A DNA stretch of 64,000 nt from Vitrella brassicaformis (lineage: Eukaryota; Sar; Vitrellaceae). The notes beneath the pieces are model-generated. The model did no database searches. It had not been told where the DNA came from and saw nothing but the letters and a program-made list of their open reading frames with translations. Each line of letters starts with the position of its first letter. Position 1 is the stretch's first letter. Location of the stretch: the NCBI GenBank assembly GCA_001179505.1, contig CDMY01000897.1:62001-126000 (forward strand). Reading direction: 5' to 3'. The position numbers and the translations under genes were made by a program. Shown one piece after another: positions 33,170-43,500 of this stretch.

Positions 33170-34339
33170 CTAGAGCTGATCTCCCTTACGAGCCGCTAGA
33201 ACCGTCTCGCGCGATGCCAGCGACTGATTCAGGAACTTCTCTAAGAAGGCCTCCACCTGCACCCACACACGCAACGAACAGCATCTTGCTTGACTCATCA
33301 GCGGCCTGCAGTGGCCTGCCTGCCTGTGTGTGTGTGTTGCTGACCATTCATACCATGTCGTCCGAGAATGAGGTGAGTGTGGGGAATGCGACGACAAAGT
33401 CGTCCCGGTCGTTGAAGCAGTGGTGGGATGGGGTGTGTCGGCAGATGGCCCACGGGTAGGCGTTGATCCAACGCTGAGGCACAAGACGCACCTGCACAGC
33501 ACACCACACACACACATCAGCCAGCCCCATGATGCGCATCCCGTCCGTCCATGTCATCATGTGGCCATACAAACCTGTGTGGGATACTCCAGCTCGTCCC
33601 ATGAGGCGGGCCGCCATGGATTCCCCCCGTTGATCTTCGACAGGTCGTACATCTGCAGGCCGGCGCTGCCCGTGCTGCTGTCCTGCCGCAGGGGCAGCGG
33701 TAGGGGAGGTATTGGCGTCGTTGCCAAAGGGCGAATGAGGTGCCACAAGAGGGAGAACTGGTCTCTGACATTCAATTCACACAGACAGACACCATACACA
33801 GTGGTGGTGATGGTGAGCGGGGTGTGGGGTGGGTGCAGTGCGTGGTCTTGTCTGGTGACCTGACGTACCTGAGGTCGTGTCGCAGGAAAGGGTTGGACGG
33901 CCCATCTGGTCCGTATACCTCTCGCAGGAACTGCTTCGACCAGGGACTGTTGCGGACCAACCAGTTCCCTGCACACACACACACGGCCACCAATGGGATG
34001 GACGAGATGGCCTTTTTGCTTTGCCTGTCTGTCTGTCTGTCTCCGTGCAGGCTCTGCTCCCTCTCACCTCCCGCGAGCCCTCGCCCGTCCTCCGATATCA
34101 GCAGATGCACAGATGGATCCAGCCACGGCCAGCCATCTGACGTGTTGTTGTTGTTGTTGGCCCTCGGTGCGAGATCTTGGCACTGGTGCTTTGCACGGCA
34201 CTGCCGTGCTGCCGCTGGTGTCGCTGGTGGTGGTGTGGCCGTCCCTACAGTGTGGTGGATGAGGAAGTCTATGGTGTGTGTCATGTTGGCGAACATCGAG
34301 TCGCAATCCATCCACAGCAACCAATCGTACGACTCCTGA

Positions 34340-34373
<34 letters not shown>

Positions 34374-34608
34374 TTGGCCCGCCGACAATATTTGGCTGTC
34401 TTGCTGTGTTACCGACCGTCTCCAGGTGGTGCAGGGTGAGTGCAATCGCCCCCCACACAGGATGCCTCTGAGCAGCCGGTGTGGTGGCGCTGCCGTGTGG
34501 TGACGCATGTGGCGGCCTCGATGTGTAGAAATGGTTGGCGTAGCCGTGGAGGGACGTGTAGCCCTCACGGTTGGCCCGGGAGGTGCGGGGAAGGGGCGAA
34601 CCTATCCA

Positions 34609-34642
<34 letters not shown>

Positions 34643-35969
34643 TCCATGCGCTTTGTTGTGGGGGCCCTAGGCTGCCCTGTCTGTGTGTGTGTGTGTGTGT
34701 GTGTGTGGTCTGACTGACCTTCTGGGTATTCACACAGCGTCACCACGCCGATCCGCAAAGAGCCTGAGATGAGCAATCTCGGTGGCTGCTGTGTGTGTGT
34801 GGTGCAATGGATCCCGTCCCATCCCATCCCATCCCCCACCCCTCCCTCGGTCGTCCCTCACTTTTGTAGTCGATGGGTGTGTCCGCCTGCGGCTGGGGCA
34901 GGCCCTCCACCTGGTTGCGGCCCAGCTGAGCTGAAAAGCACCAGCAGTAGCGACAAACAGACAGACAGGTGAGATCAGCTCCATGTGGCTGTAGGTGTGC
35001 TCACAGATGAATACCAGCAAGGGTGAGGTAGTCCTTCATGAAGTCAGACCACTGAATGCCCCACAGATGTCCGCCATCCAGACACTCGAGGCCTGAATGA
35101 AGAGAACCAAGCAGAAGGAAGAAGAAGGAAGGCATCACATCATGGGCGAGGGAGGCGACAGTGGATGTGATGTGTGCAGTGCAAGCCCGCGTGGCGCCTG
35201 ACCCTTATCGGTCCTCGAGGTTTGCCACACCTGGCTCATGGCCAGTTGGTGCAGATTGTGGGCACGCTGGTAGTAACCCTGAACCAACCAACCAACCAAC
35301 CAACGAAGGGGAAAGAAGCACATGTGTGCTGATGATCCATCAATCCCCCCCCACCTGTGCTGTGCCCACCCGTTTTCTGAAGAATGTGGCCAGCCGGTAC
35401 AAGACGGCCGCCAGCGCCATGGGACACGCCAGGGCGGTGGCGGCGTCCATCCCATAACCATCAGCTAACTCCAGCCACACCGACTGCACACACACAGCCC
35501 AACAGACACACACACACACACACACACACAGGCCAGCAAACAGTCAAATGCCTTCACCGTGTTCCTCCTTTGGCCGTGCGCCCACCAGTGCTTCGACGTC
35601 CCTCCCTTGTGCCTCGAGAGCGCTTGCAGTGGCATAGCCGTCACGAAACACCGCCCATCCTGACCGACCAAGGCAGCAGCGCATTGCAATGGCAGATCTG
35701 TCATTGCGGTCCATCAAAATATATGGGCACCTCGGGACCCTGCCCTGTTGCTGCTGCTGCTGTCGCTGTCGCACCGGACAAACAGCCGCTCGCACTCTGA
35801 AACACAATCATACACATCCACACACACGCGGCCATGCATTCATCATTGTCAGTTTTCGCCGCTCACCGTCAATTCCCTTTGATGAGGCTTGATTTGAGGA
35901 GTCAGAAGCAGCATTGGATCTGTGCAGCATCGCGGCCGTGATGAGGAGCAGGGATGGAAGGGAAGTCAT
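33170..35969 (-). CDS. GT34-type glycosyltransferase (GMA12/MNN10 family), secreted or Golgi
   Basis: About 12 exons from ATG 35969 (MTSLPSLLLITAAMLHRSNA, a signal peptide) to TAG 33170-33172. Early exons carry QDGRCFVTAMPLQALSRHKG, SVWLELADGYGMDAATALAC, NQVEGLPQPQADTPIDYK and SLRIGVVTLCEYPE. The catalytic half follows: NREGYTSLHGYANHFYTSRP, PVWGAIALTLHHLE, the DxD motif in SYDWLLWMDCDSMFANMTHT, a Thr/Pro/Asn insertion, then LLISEDGRGLAGGNWLVRNS, PWSKQFLREVYG and VRLVPQRWINAYPWAICRHT. This order (Y..N.HGY, DxD, NW.VRNS, VPQR..NAYP) is that of GT34 alpha-glycosyltransferases, which use nucleotide sugars in the Golgi. Sugar specificity cannot be read. The second exon starts at an acceptor near 35698; the CAG-rich stretch above it belongs to the intron in this model. 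Confidence 0.85.
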
Positions 35970-36204
35970 GATCAATTGCACTCGTGTTGGTATGATCTGT
36001 GGGAGATTGGTAGCTGATCCTCGCAGTCCAAGACGCTCTCCACGGCGTCGATGTCCACTCCGATAAGCTCGCACTTGAAAGCTCGCACCCCAAAAGGCAA
36101 CACTCGAGCAGTCCGCCAGCAGTTTCGGCGAGGCATTGAGTTCGCCAGGGCGGTGATTGCCACTCTCAATTCGTTCCGGCTGCTGTGATTCGCCGTCGTG
36201 AGGG
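35970..36204. promoter_or_regulatory. Compact bidirectional promoter region
   Basis: Only about 235 bp separate the start codons of the divergent GT34-type and ZC3H14-type genes, so promoters and leaders overlap or adjoin. No named element is seen. Confidence 0.45.
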
Positions 36205-39200
36205 ATGGAGGTGAGCAGCGGCGAGACGAGCGAGCGGAGCGCCGCCCTGAGCCCTCTGATCAAGCGCAAGCTGGAGGAGCTGCTGCCGGGCGTCGATGCG
36301 GACGTTTTGACTGAGTATGTGGAGCTCTTCGCCGCACAGAAGAAGGACAGGGGCGACTTCATCGAAGATCTCAAGGAGTTTCTCGGCGACAAGGTCAGTG
36401 GACACAGCGCACACGCAGAGACACACACACGTCAGTCTTGCCTGTCTGTTGTGTGTGTCGGTATGCGTCAGACGGTGGACTTCGTTGACTGGTTCCTGGC
36501 CCACCAGCAGCGCGTGTCGGCACCTCCCGAGGCAGCACCGCCACCAGCATCCCAGGAGGAGTCGTCTCGCGGCCGCAGCCGCGACGACCGGCGGGACGAC
36601 CGTGAGGACCGTGACTATGACCGATACGACAGCCGGGATGACGACAGATACAGCAGGGACAGAGACCGCGACAGACGCGACAGGAGATACAGGGTCAGTG
36701 AGGGAAGAGAGGAGAGTGGAGTGGCCACGAGCACCCTCTGACTGACGGGGCAATCCAATCAATCGTTGCCCTGCCCGTCTTGCCTCTGTCTGTGCTGTGT
36801 GTGATAGGATGAGCGGTCGCGTCGTGAGTACGAGTATGACCGCGATCGCGAGAGACGTGAGAGGGACAGGTATCGTGAGGGGGACTACAGGCGCGACAGG
36901 CGGGTGGACGAGAGGGACAGGCGGCCCAGGCCGCCCTCATCAATCGCCAACGAGGACCTCAGGAACGAGGTGAGTGAGCCACCAAGGTCATGTCGTCATG
37001 CTCGTGCATTGAAGTGACGGATGCACTCCACTGATGCACCTCGTAAGTCTCTGTTTGTGTATGGTTTGCGTCTGTCTGTCTTTTTACTTATGGCATGGCA
37101 GATTGACCGGCGTGCGCAAGAGCGAGACAAGCGAGAAGGTGAGGGAGTGAGTGAGGGCGTGGTGTGAGCTGCAGGATTCCACTTAGGATTCCACTTCCAC
37201 CCTCTCTCACTGTGATGTCCATTCCCTTGTCCTTTCCGTCCACACAGCCGGTGGTCGTGCCCGTGGCGGTCCCTTCGGCAACCTGATCCTCCGAGCTGCT
37301 CAGGAGGCTGCTGTGTCAGCGGGCGGGGAGGCCGCCGCTGTTCCACCTGGTGCTGCAGCTGCTGCACCCAAGACTGAACACAGGGTGAGCCACGCAAACA
37401 CAGATTGCCACAGAGGCCACCCCTCACCCCACACAATGTAATGCCGCCCCGCCGTGGATTTCTCCTTTGTCTTCCACATGATCGATCCATCAGGAGGGCG
37501 AGGAGGTGCACATGCAGACGTCCATCGAGATCGTTGACGACACCCCCGCCCCGCCCGGCCCCACACCCATCCCGTCGCCCGCAGCCGACCAGGAGCAGCC
37601 TGCAGCGGCAGCAGGATCGGCAGCGGCCGACCAGCAGATGGGTGGGGCGCCCCCAGAGCGGCCGGACCGACGCAGGCCGCGCGAGGAGCCGCCTCACCCA
37701 GAGGGAGGACCTGCTGCTGGTGGTCCAGGTCCTGGTGTTGGTGGCGGTCCCTTCATGCCGCAGCAGCCGCCACATCGTGTTGTGGTGCGTGTGGACCCCA
37801 TCACGGGTCATCGTGAGAACGCCCCGCCGCCGTTCAGTGCGGGCAGGCCGCCGTACAGCTACGAGCCGCCCTTCGCACCGGCCATCCCTGGGTGAGCGAG
37901 CTTGTAAAGGAAAGAGGGGAACACACACGACGACGCCTGTGTGATGTGATTGGTCTCTGTCTGTCCCTCTTGCTTGTGTGTTCAGTCCGCGAGGCCCTCC
38001 CCATCCGTATGGTCCGTTCCCCTCCCACCAGGCCATGCGCGGCCCGCCACACTTCGCCCGCCGAGGGGGGTTTGGTGAGGGTCCGTTCGGACCAGACCGC
38101 CCGCCACGCTTCCCCTTCGCCCCCCGACCATTCAGCCGCGGCGGCAGGGGACTCACCCTCACACCCGGGCCGGGCGCCTGGCAGGGCCCGCCGGGTGGTG
38201 GCGCTGGTGGTGGCGGTGGCGGCCCGCCGCAGCACAATGGCATGGAAGAGGACACACCGATCCCGCCCGACCAGCAGCAGCCGCAGCAGCAACAGCAGCA
38301 GCAGCCGGACATGGGAATGGGTGGTATGGGTGAGGAGCCGCACATGCCGCTGCCACCGGGTCAGGGTCCGTTCAGTGGTCAGCAGGAGCCGGGCAGGCCT
38401 GAGGGCGACGTCGAGATGGAGGGCATGCAGCCCACCAAGAAGATGAGGGCCGTCCTCAGGTGGGGGGCGTGGGGTGGGGGAGGCGCCTCGTGGGCTGTGT
38501 TGTGTTGTGGGGTGTCCCATCTCTGCTGTATGTGTGTCATTTGTGACATGACAGACCCAACCCATCGTTTCAGTGGCCGGAGGACGGCATGCAGATCGCA
38601 CCGCCGCCAGGGTGAGTCAGTGAGTGAGAGAGAGAGAGAGAGCAACTCGCACCCAATGCTCTGTGACCCCATCCCATCAGTGTGAATGAGTTCGGTATGC
38701 CATTGGGTGGTCCGGTTGGCGCGTTTGATGGCGGGGGTCCGATTGGCGCGTTTGATGACGGGCCGCCGCCGCCCCCCGAGGACCCCATGGCGGGGCTGCC
38801 CAAGGGACTCAAGCAACTCGCACACCTCTTCCCCGGCAAGGTGCGCAAATGCCCTCTGACAGACGGACGGATGTGACTGTTTTGCACGTCTGTTGTGTCT
38901 GTCGTGTGAACGGAAACATCAGAAGTTGAAGCGTTGCCGGAATTGGCCGGACTGTCCGTTTGGCGACCAGTGCAAATATGTCCACCCGTCCTCATTTGTA
39001 CGCACAAGGGGAGGGCGGAGGGGAGGGCGGAACAGCAAAGCGATGCGTCGAGAAACCAACCATCGATATATGCTATGCGTGTGCTTGGCTGTGGTGGTTG
39101 GTTGGTTCAGTGCAAGATGTGGCCCGGCTGCAGCTTTGGCAAGGAGTGCCTCTTCATCCACCCACAAGTGCCCTGCAGATTCGGTAGGTACACATGCATC

Positions 39201-40242
39201 CAATCCACTGCATTCCCACTCTAAGTCGATTGATGTGACATTCGCGTGTGTGTGTGTCCTTATTACCAAAATGACGTGATGTCAGGTATCCGCTGCAAGA
39301 ACGCCCGCTGCAGCTACGCGCACCCGCCGGGCTGGCAGCCATACGGCATGCTCGACACCATCAACAAGGGCGACCAATACTTCAACTCACTCACACCGGT
39401 TAGTAACCACTCTCTCCCACACACACACGCAGAGGCATCGACGCATAATCACCTCTCCACCGCTCCCTCCCCTGTTTGTGTGTCGTGTGCACGTCAATCA
39501 ATCAATCAACTAATCAAGCAGCACTGGTCCAAGGCCAACCGCAAGGCTCTCCACAAGAACCTGTCCCTCAACAGGTCGCAAATCGACCAGTTGGTCATCA
39601 AGCAAGACGAAGAGCGACAGGCGGCCGCCTCACAGCCAGGCGCCGAGGGGGACGCATCGGGCCATCATGACTGCATGCATCCCCACCAGGAGGGCGAGGT
39701 GCACTTGGGTGCCGACGGGGACGTTGAGATGGGTGTGGAGGGGGGCAGTGGGCACCAGAACGGCTGGGGGATGGGGTACGGCGACGAACATTACGGCCAT
39801 GGCCACGGGGAAGAGGAAGACGATGAGGAGACCACACGGGTCAGTGAGTGAGACGGAGACAACGCGCACACACACACACACTTTGTCGAATCTCTTTCTC
39901 CTTCCATTCCATCCACCTCAGAGGCAATTAGAGGAGCTGCAGCAGCTTGAGAAGGCCGAGGCAGAGCGCGACACCTCTGACCACCCGCACCCACACCACC
40001 CACCCGGCACATCGGCCGACACAGCAGCGGGCGGCGGCGGCAACACCACCTCCAACCCCAACGCGTCCCACTCCCTCACCCGAGAGGAGTATCTCCGTGT
40101 CTATGGCTTCCAGCCGTCGAGTGCGGGCGCCACTCCTCGCCAATTCACTCAGCAAGGCAGCATCGAGTCGCAGCAGAGCCAGCAGCAGCAGCCGGGCCCT
40201 GCTGCTGCTGGAGGGGCGGGTGGGGGGCAGACGGCAGCATAA
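36205..40242 (+). CDS. ZC3H14/Nab2-type poly(A) RNA-binding zinc-finger protein
   Basis: Many exons from ATG 36205 (MEVSSGETSERSAALSPLIK) to TAA 40240-40242. The first two exons form a Nab2-like PWI-type helical domain (LIKRKLEELLPGVDADVLTE, FIEDLKEFLGDK, TVDFVDWFLAHQQ). An Arg/Asp repeat region follows (DRDYDRYDSRDDDRYSRDRD and after), then long Pro/Gly/Gln-rich disorder. Three zinc fingers come near 38938-39325: CRNWPDCPFGDQCKYVH and CKMWPGCSFGKECLFIH (CX5CX5CX3H), and CRFGIRCKNARCSYAH (CX5CX4CX3H). The WP.C..G..C.F.H pattern is that of Nab2/ZC3H14 tandem fingers, which bind poly(A). Expected role: nuclear mRNA tail-length control and export. The helical C-terminus (QLEELQQLEKAEAERD) is followed by a Gln/Gly tail. 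Confidence 0.87.
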
Positions 40243-40950
40243 TGAAGGGGAAAGAATTCGATTCGCAGTGTGCATGTTGATGCTTTCTTGTTTAATGGGC
40301 TGAGGGATAGGGAGGGAGGGAGGGAGGGCCCGATGACTGACTGACTGACTGACGGACGTACGGAGTTTTGTCTCTCAGTCAGATGGTGGGGTGTTGTTCG
40401 TGGAGTCAGCTGTTCACGCTTCCATGCAATCCTTGCTCGTCTCGTTCGTGCTTTGAATCAATCAACAGCTTTGGCTGTCTGTCTGTCTGTGGTTGTATGG
40501 GTGGTGTGGTGTGGTGCCGTCTCCATGCCACGTCATACACACGCACACACACACACACACACATTGGTGTGAGCCACTCTGTCCTCGTGAGTGTGTGTGT
40601 GTGTGTATGTGACCTATGCTGTGCGTCCCGTCCCGTTGGATCCCGCATTTTTCAATAGCAGTGTCTCGTTCCATGACCTCATGACATGTGCTGGGTGGGC
40701 TGGGCGTGGTTTTGCCCGACAGACAGACACCCGGCAGACAGACAGACGGACAGGCAGGCGCAAGATGCGGGTGACAGACTGATACACAGAAAAGCTTATG
40801 GGTTATGCGTGTGTGGGTATCTGTGTGTGCCACTGTGTGGGTGGATGGACGGACGGATGCGTGGGACCAACCAACCCGTAAGTATACTGAATGTACTGAA
40901 TTGAATGATGGAGAGAGTCATGAGGGAGTGGGGGATCATCACAGCATGTC
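40243..40950. other. Intergenic microsatellite-rich region
   Basis: 3' of the zinc-finger gene. It holds GGGA and ACTG tetranucleotide runs (40309-40352), CA runs (40541-40562), TG runs (40591-40605) and ACAG runs (40719-40745). No gene seen, though a minus-strand frame from the Q-rich gene stays open to 40803. Confidence 0.5.
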
Positions 40951-41020
40951 CACACCGCGCAAAAGGCGAGAGAAGTGGATGAACGGAGCCAACAGATATA
41001 AAACGTAGGCAACGATAGCC
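40951..41020 (-). repeat. 70-bp dispersed repeat, copy 2
   Basis: On the minus strand it reads GCTATCGTTGCCTACGTTTT, then ATATCTGTTGGCTCCGTTCA and TTCTCTCGCCTTTTGCGCGG. It differs from copy 1 at several positions, including two substitutions in the first 20 bases compared. Confidence 0.8.
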
Positions 41021-41299
41021 ACGACACCACACGGACGACACGAGGGAAGGCACCATTCGCACACACACACTCCATCCGTTCCATTGCGTGGCATGAGTCA
41101 GTTGCGTCACACACACCCGACTTGTCACTTGTCAGGCGATGTACGTATTCCCCACCCTCGTACACCCACACACACAGACCCACACACCATCCATCCATCC
41201 GTCCAGCACTTCCCCAGCCCCCGGCCGCACTGCACGGCCTATCACTCTCTGGGTGGCGAAGGGAAGGCAGACAGAGGTGGAGAATGGCAAAAAACAAGC

Positions 41300-42433
41300 T
41301 CTCTCCGTGCACGGCCTGCAAAAGGCGGGAGAAATGGATAAATGGAACCAACAGATATAAAACGTACGCAACGATAGCCAGAGTGGCTGCCTGGCGCCCA
41401 CTTTGACTGGCATCTCTGCCGCAGCATGAGAACGGGTGCTGCAGGAAAAAGGAGGGTGGCTCAGCCCCCTTCTCCTTCTGCCGCTGCTGCTGCTGCTGCT
41501 GCTGGGCCTGTTGCTGCTGGGCCTGTGGAGTCTTCCATATCATAATCTCTCCGCCGTCGCTGTTGGCCTCCTCATTCTCTGCACGACCTGACACATCCAA
41601 CACATCCGACCAACACATCCGACCAACAAAAACAAGTGCAGTGCAGTGCAGTGGACACCATACACACGTGATTGGATTGACAGACACGCCCTGCCCTGCC
41701 CTCTCCCTGCCCTGTACGTATGTATCTGCTTTGTGGCTGGCACTGGCTGCTCACCTTGTTGCGTCTCCTCCTGCTGCTGCATGGCCTGCATCAACTGCAT
41801 GGCCTGCTGCCCCGAGTGACACTGACGAGGACAAATCACAGAGACAGAGGTGGGAGCCATATGAATGGCTTGAGTGCTGGGTGCTATGCTGCCCTGCCAC
41901 TTACGGGTTGCACTTCGAATGGCGAGGGCTGGATCCAATCTGGGAGAGACTCCGCTGACACAAGCAGACGAAGAGTCAGTCAATCAGATGTTCATATCAC
42001 GCGATGGACTGATTCTCACTCTCTACCTGATTGGGCTCTTTGTGTGCGCCCCTCTCCCGCATGCAAGTCATGTCGGAACTTTTCGACTCCGCTGGGTCCA
42101 GTAATACCTCCTCAGGCAGCGCACCTGACATAACGTACGTACATACAGACAGACGAGAGAAGAGGAGCTGACACGAATGAAGGCTCGCCCGTCCGTCGTG
42201 TGTGTCTCGTGTGTGTGTGTACCTAGTCCGATCATGGGGTCTGTTGGTGGTGGGCTGAGCCGACCGACTGCAGGCACACATTGATGGATGGATGCTGCAG
42301 TGTACTGGCTCTCCTTCCATACGTACATACTTATGAGATTCAGCAGCACAGGGTGTGATTCCTCCGTTCCCCAGTCTGGTCCCAATAATTGATAGAGTGG
42401 GCGGTCGAGGTCTTGGTCACTGTGAACGACAGA

Positions 42434-42464
<31 letters not shown>

Positions 42465-42545
42465 GTGGGCTCGGCATGCAAAGATGCATACACACGCACC
42501 TCGTCTCTGTGAATTTTCTCTGTGCCCGGAACACCGCCGCCGGTT
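41300..42545 (-). CDS. Gln-rich protein with C-terminal membrane segment, unidentified
   Basis: A minus-strand exon chain is visible: VWQKDMKTGGGVPGTEKIHR (about 42545-42500); DQDLDRPLYQLLGPDWGTEE; RLSPPPTDPMIGL; LPEEVLLDPAESKSSDMTCM; ESLPDWIQPSPFEVQP; SGQQAMQLMQAMQQQEETQQ; and a last exon with NSDGGEIMIWKTPQAQQQQA, a poly-Gln tract and then AIVAYVLYLLVPFIHF. That last membrane-like segment is exactly dispersed-repeat copy 3. Phases between some exons are uncertain and the 3' end is not fixed: the frame stays open to 40803. It lies just downstream of the Clp C-terminal exons on the same strand, so the two could belong to one transcript. Confidence 0.45.
41308..41380 (-). repeat. 70-bp dispersed repeat, copy 3 (inside coding-like exon)
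   Basis: On the minus strand it reads GCTATCGTTGCGTACGTTTT, then ATATCTGTTGGTTCCATTTA and TTCTCCCGCCTTTTGCAGG. It is in frame with the Q-rich gene and would supply its hydrophobic C-terminal segment. Confidence 0.8.
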
Positions 42546-42593
42546 TTCATGTCTTTCTGCCACACCTGTCCACATGCGTCAATACACGTATCT

Positions 42594-43438
42594 TCAGAGA
42601 AATATACAGGCAGGGAGGTCCCCCACGTGGATCTGCAGCTTCTCTCGGTGGGTATCATGACGCGCCACACGCACAATTGAAACGTCCTGAAGAATACACA
42701 CAAGAATCAGCCATATGTGCGAGCGAGTTGCGCACGTACCTTTATCTCTTGCGCGATGAGCAGGCGGCTCAGCGGTGTCGTTACGTACTTCTCCAGGTAC
42801 CTTGATGGTGCATATGTGAAAGGATGTGCACACACCACTCAGCAATGCGTCTCTACTACCTGCTGAGTGGTCTTGCCCCGTATGCAGGTGGTCTAGTGCC
42901 TCGACAGAGAACTCTACCTGTGCACGCACTAATACTTCTGTCTGTATGTGCGATTCTGTGTGCTGGAGTGTTTGAATACGGAGATGTCTCGGCCTGAGAG
43001 TCTGTTTGCCAGCTCCCTCGCCTGGTTCTTCAGCACACCGCGCAGCTGCGCCTGCACACATGCGAATACGACTGCGTATATCAAATTGGCGCGGCGGTCA
43101 CGTCACCCACCTTTGTGAGGGGCTCGAACACCATCACTGCATCCAGGCGGTTCAAAATTCTGCACAGGACACACATGCTCGTACACGTGTCATCTGTCGG
43201 CGTGCTTGACACACACCCGGGCGGAGAACGGCCTGAACGTCTTTAATTGCCCGAGCCTTTGCCGCTTGCTTGGCCTTCTGCAAAGGCCCATCCCATCGTT
43301 ACATCTCGCTTTGGTGTGTGTGTGTGTCGTTGTGTGTGTGTGTGTGTGTGTGTGTGGAGAGCGACGCACGTTGTCACGGCCTTCGAAGACCCCCGCCACG
43401 GGGTGCCGAGTGCCGACGTTGGATGTCATGATGATGAC
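42594..43438 (-). CDS. clpB: ClpB-type AAA+ chaperone, C-terminal exons (separated part)
   Basis: The exons continue the second ATPase domain exactly where the upstream Clp exons stop. They read VIIMTSNVGTRHPVAGVFEG (sensor-1 strand, 43438 down), KAKQAAKARAIKDVQAVLRP, ILNRLDAVMVFEPLTK (equivalent of FRPEFLNRLD..VF.PL), AQLRGVLKNQARELANRL, VEFSVEALDHLHTGQDHSAG, YLEKYVTTPLSRLLIAQEIK and DVSIVRVARHDTHREKLQIH. They end at TGA 42594-42596. This is the D2 small domain of Hsp100/ClpB. The short strand between LTDAQ and VIIMTSN (normally GRTV.F.NT) is not found. A complete pseudokinase gene lies between this part and the N-terminal part. Confidence 0.75.
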
Positions 43439-43500
43439 CTGCACGTATACCATGTATGCAGAGAGATGCATGTGTACGTAGCAATGCGGCATACTCCGTG

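Noticed and set aside
33777-34067. Alternative minus-strand frames within the GT34 gene
   Set aside because: They lack the DxD and NW.VRNS motifs and do not splice in phase.
40803-41687. One long minus-strand frame taken as a 294-residue exon
   Set aside because: Its second half crosses microsatellites and repeat copy 2 and has no protein sense; only the first part is supported.
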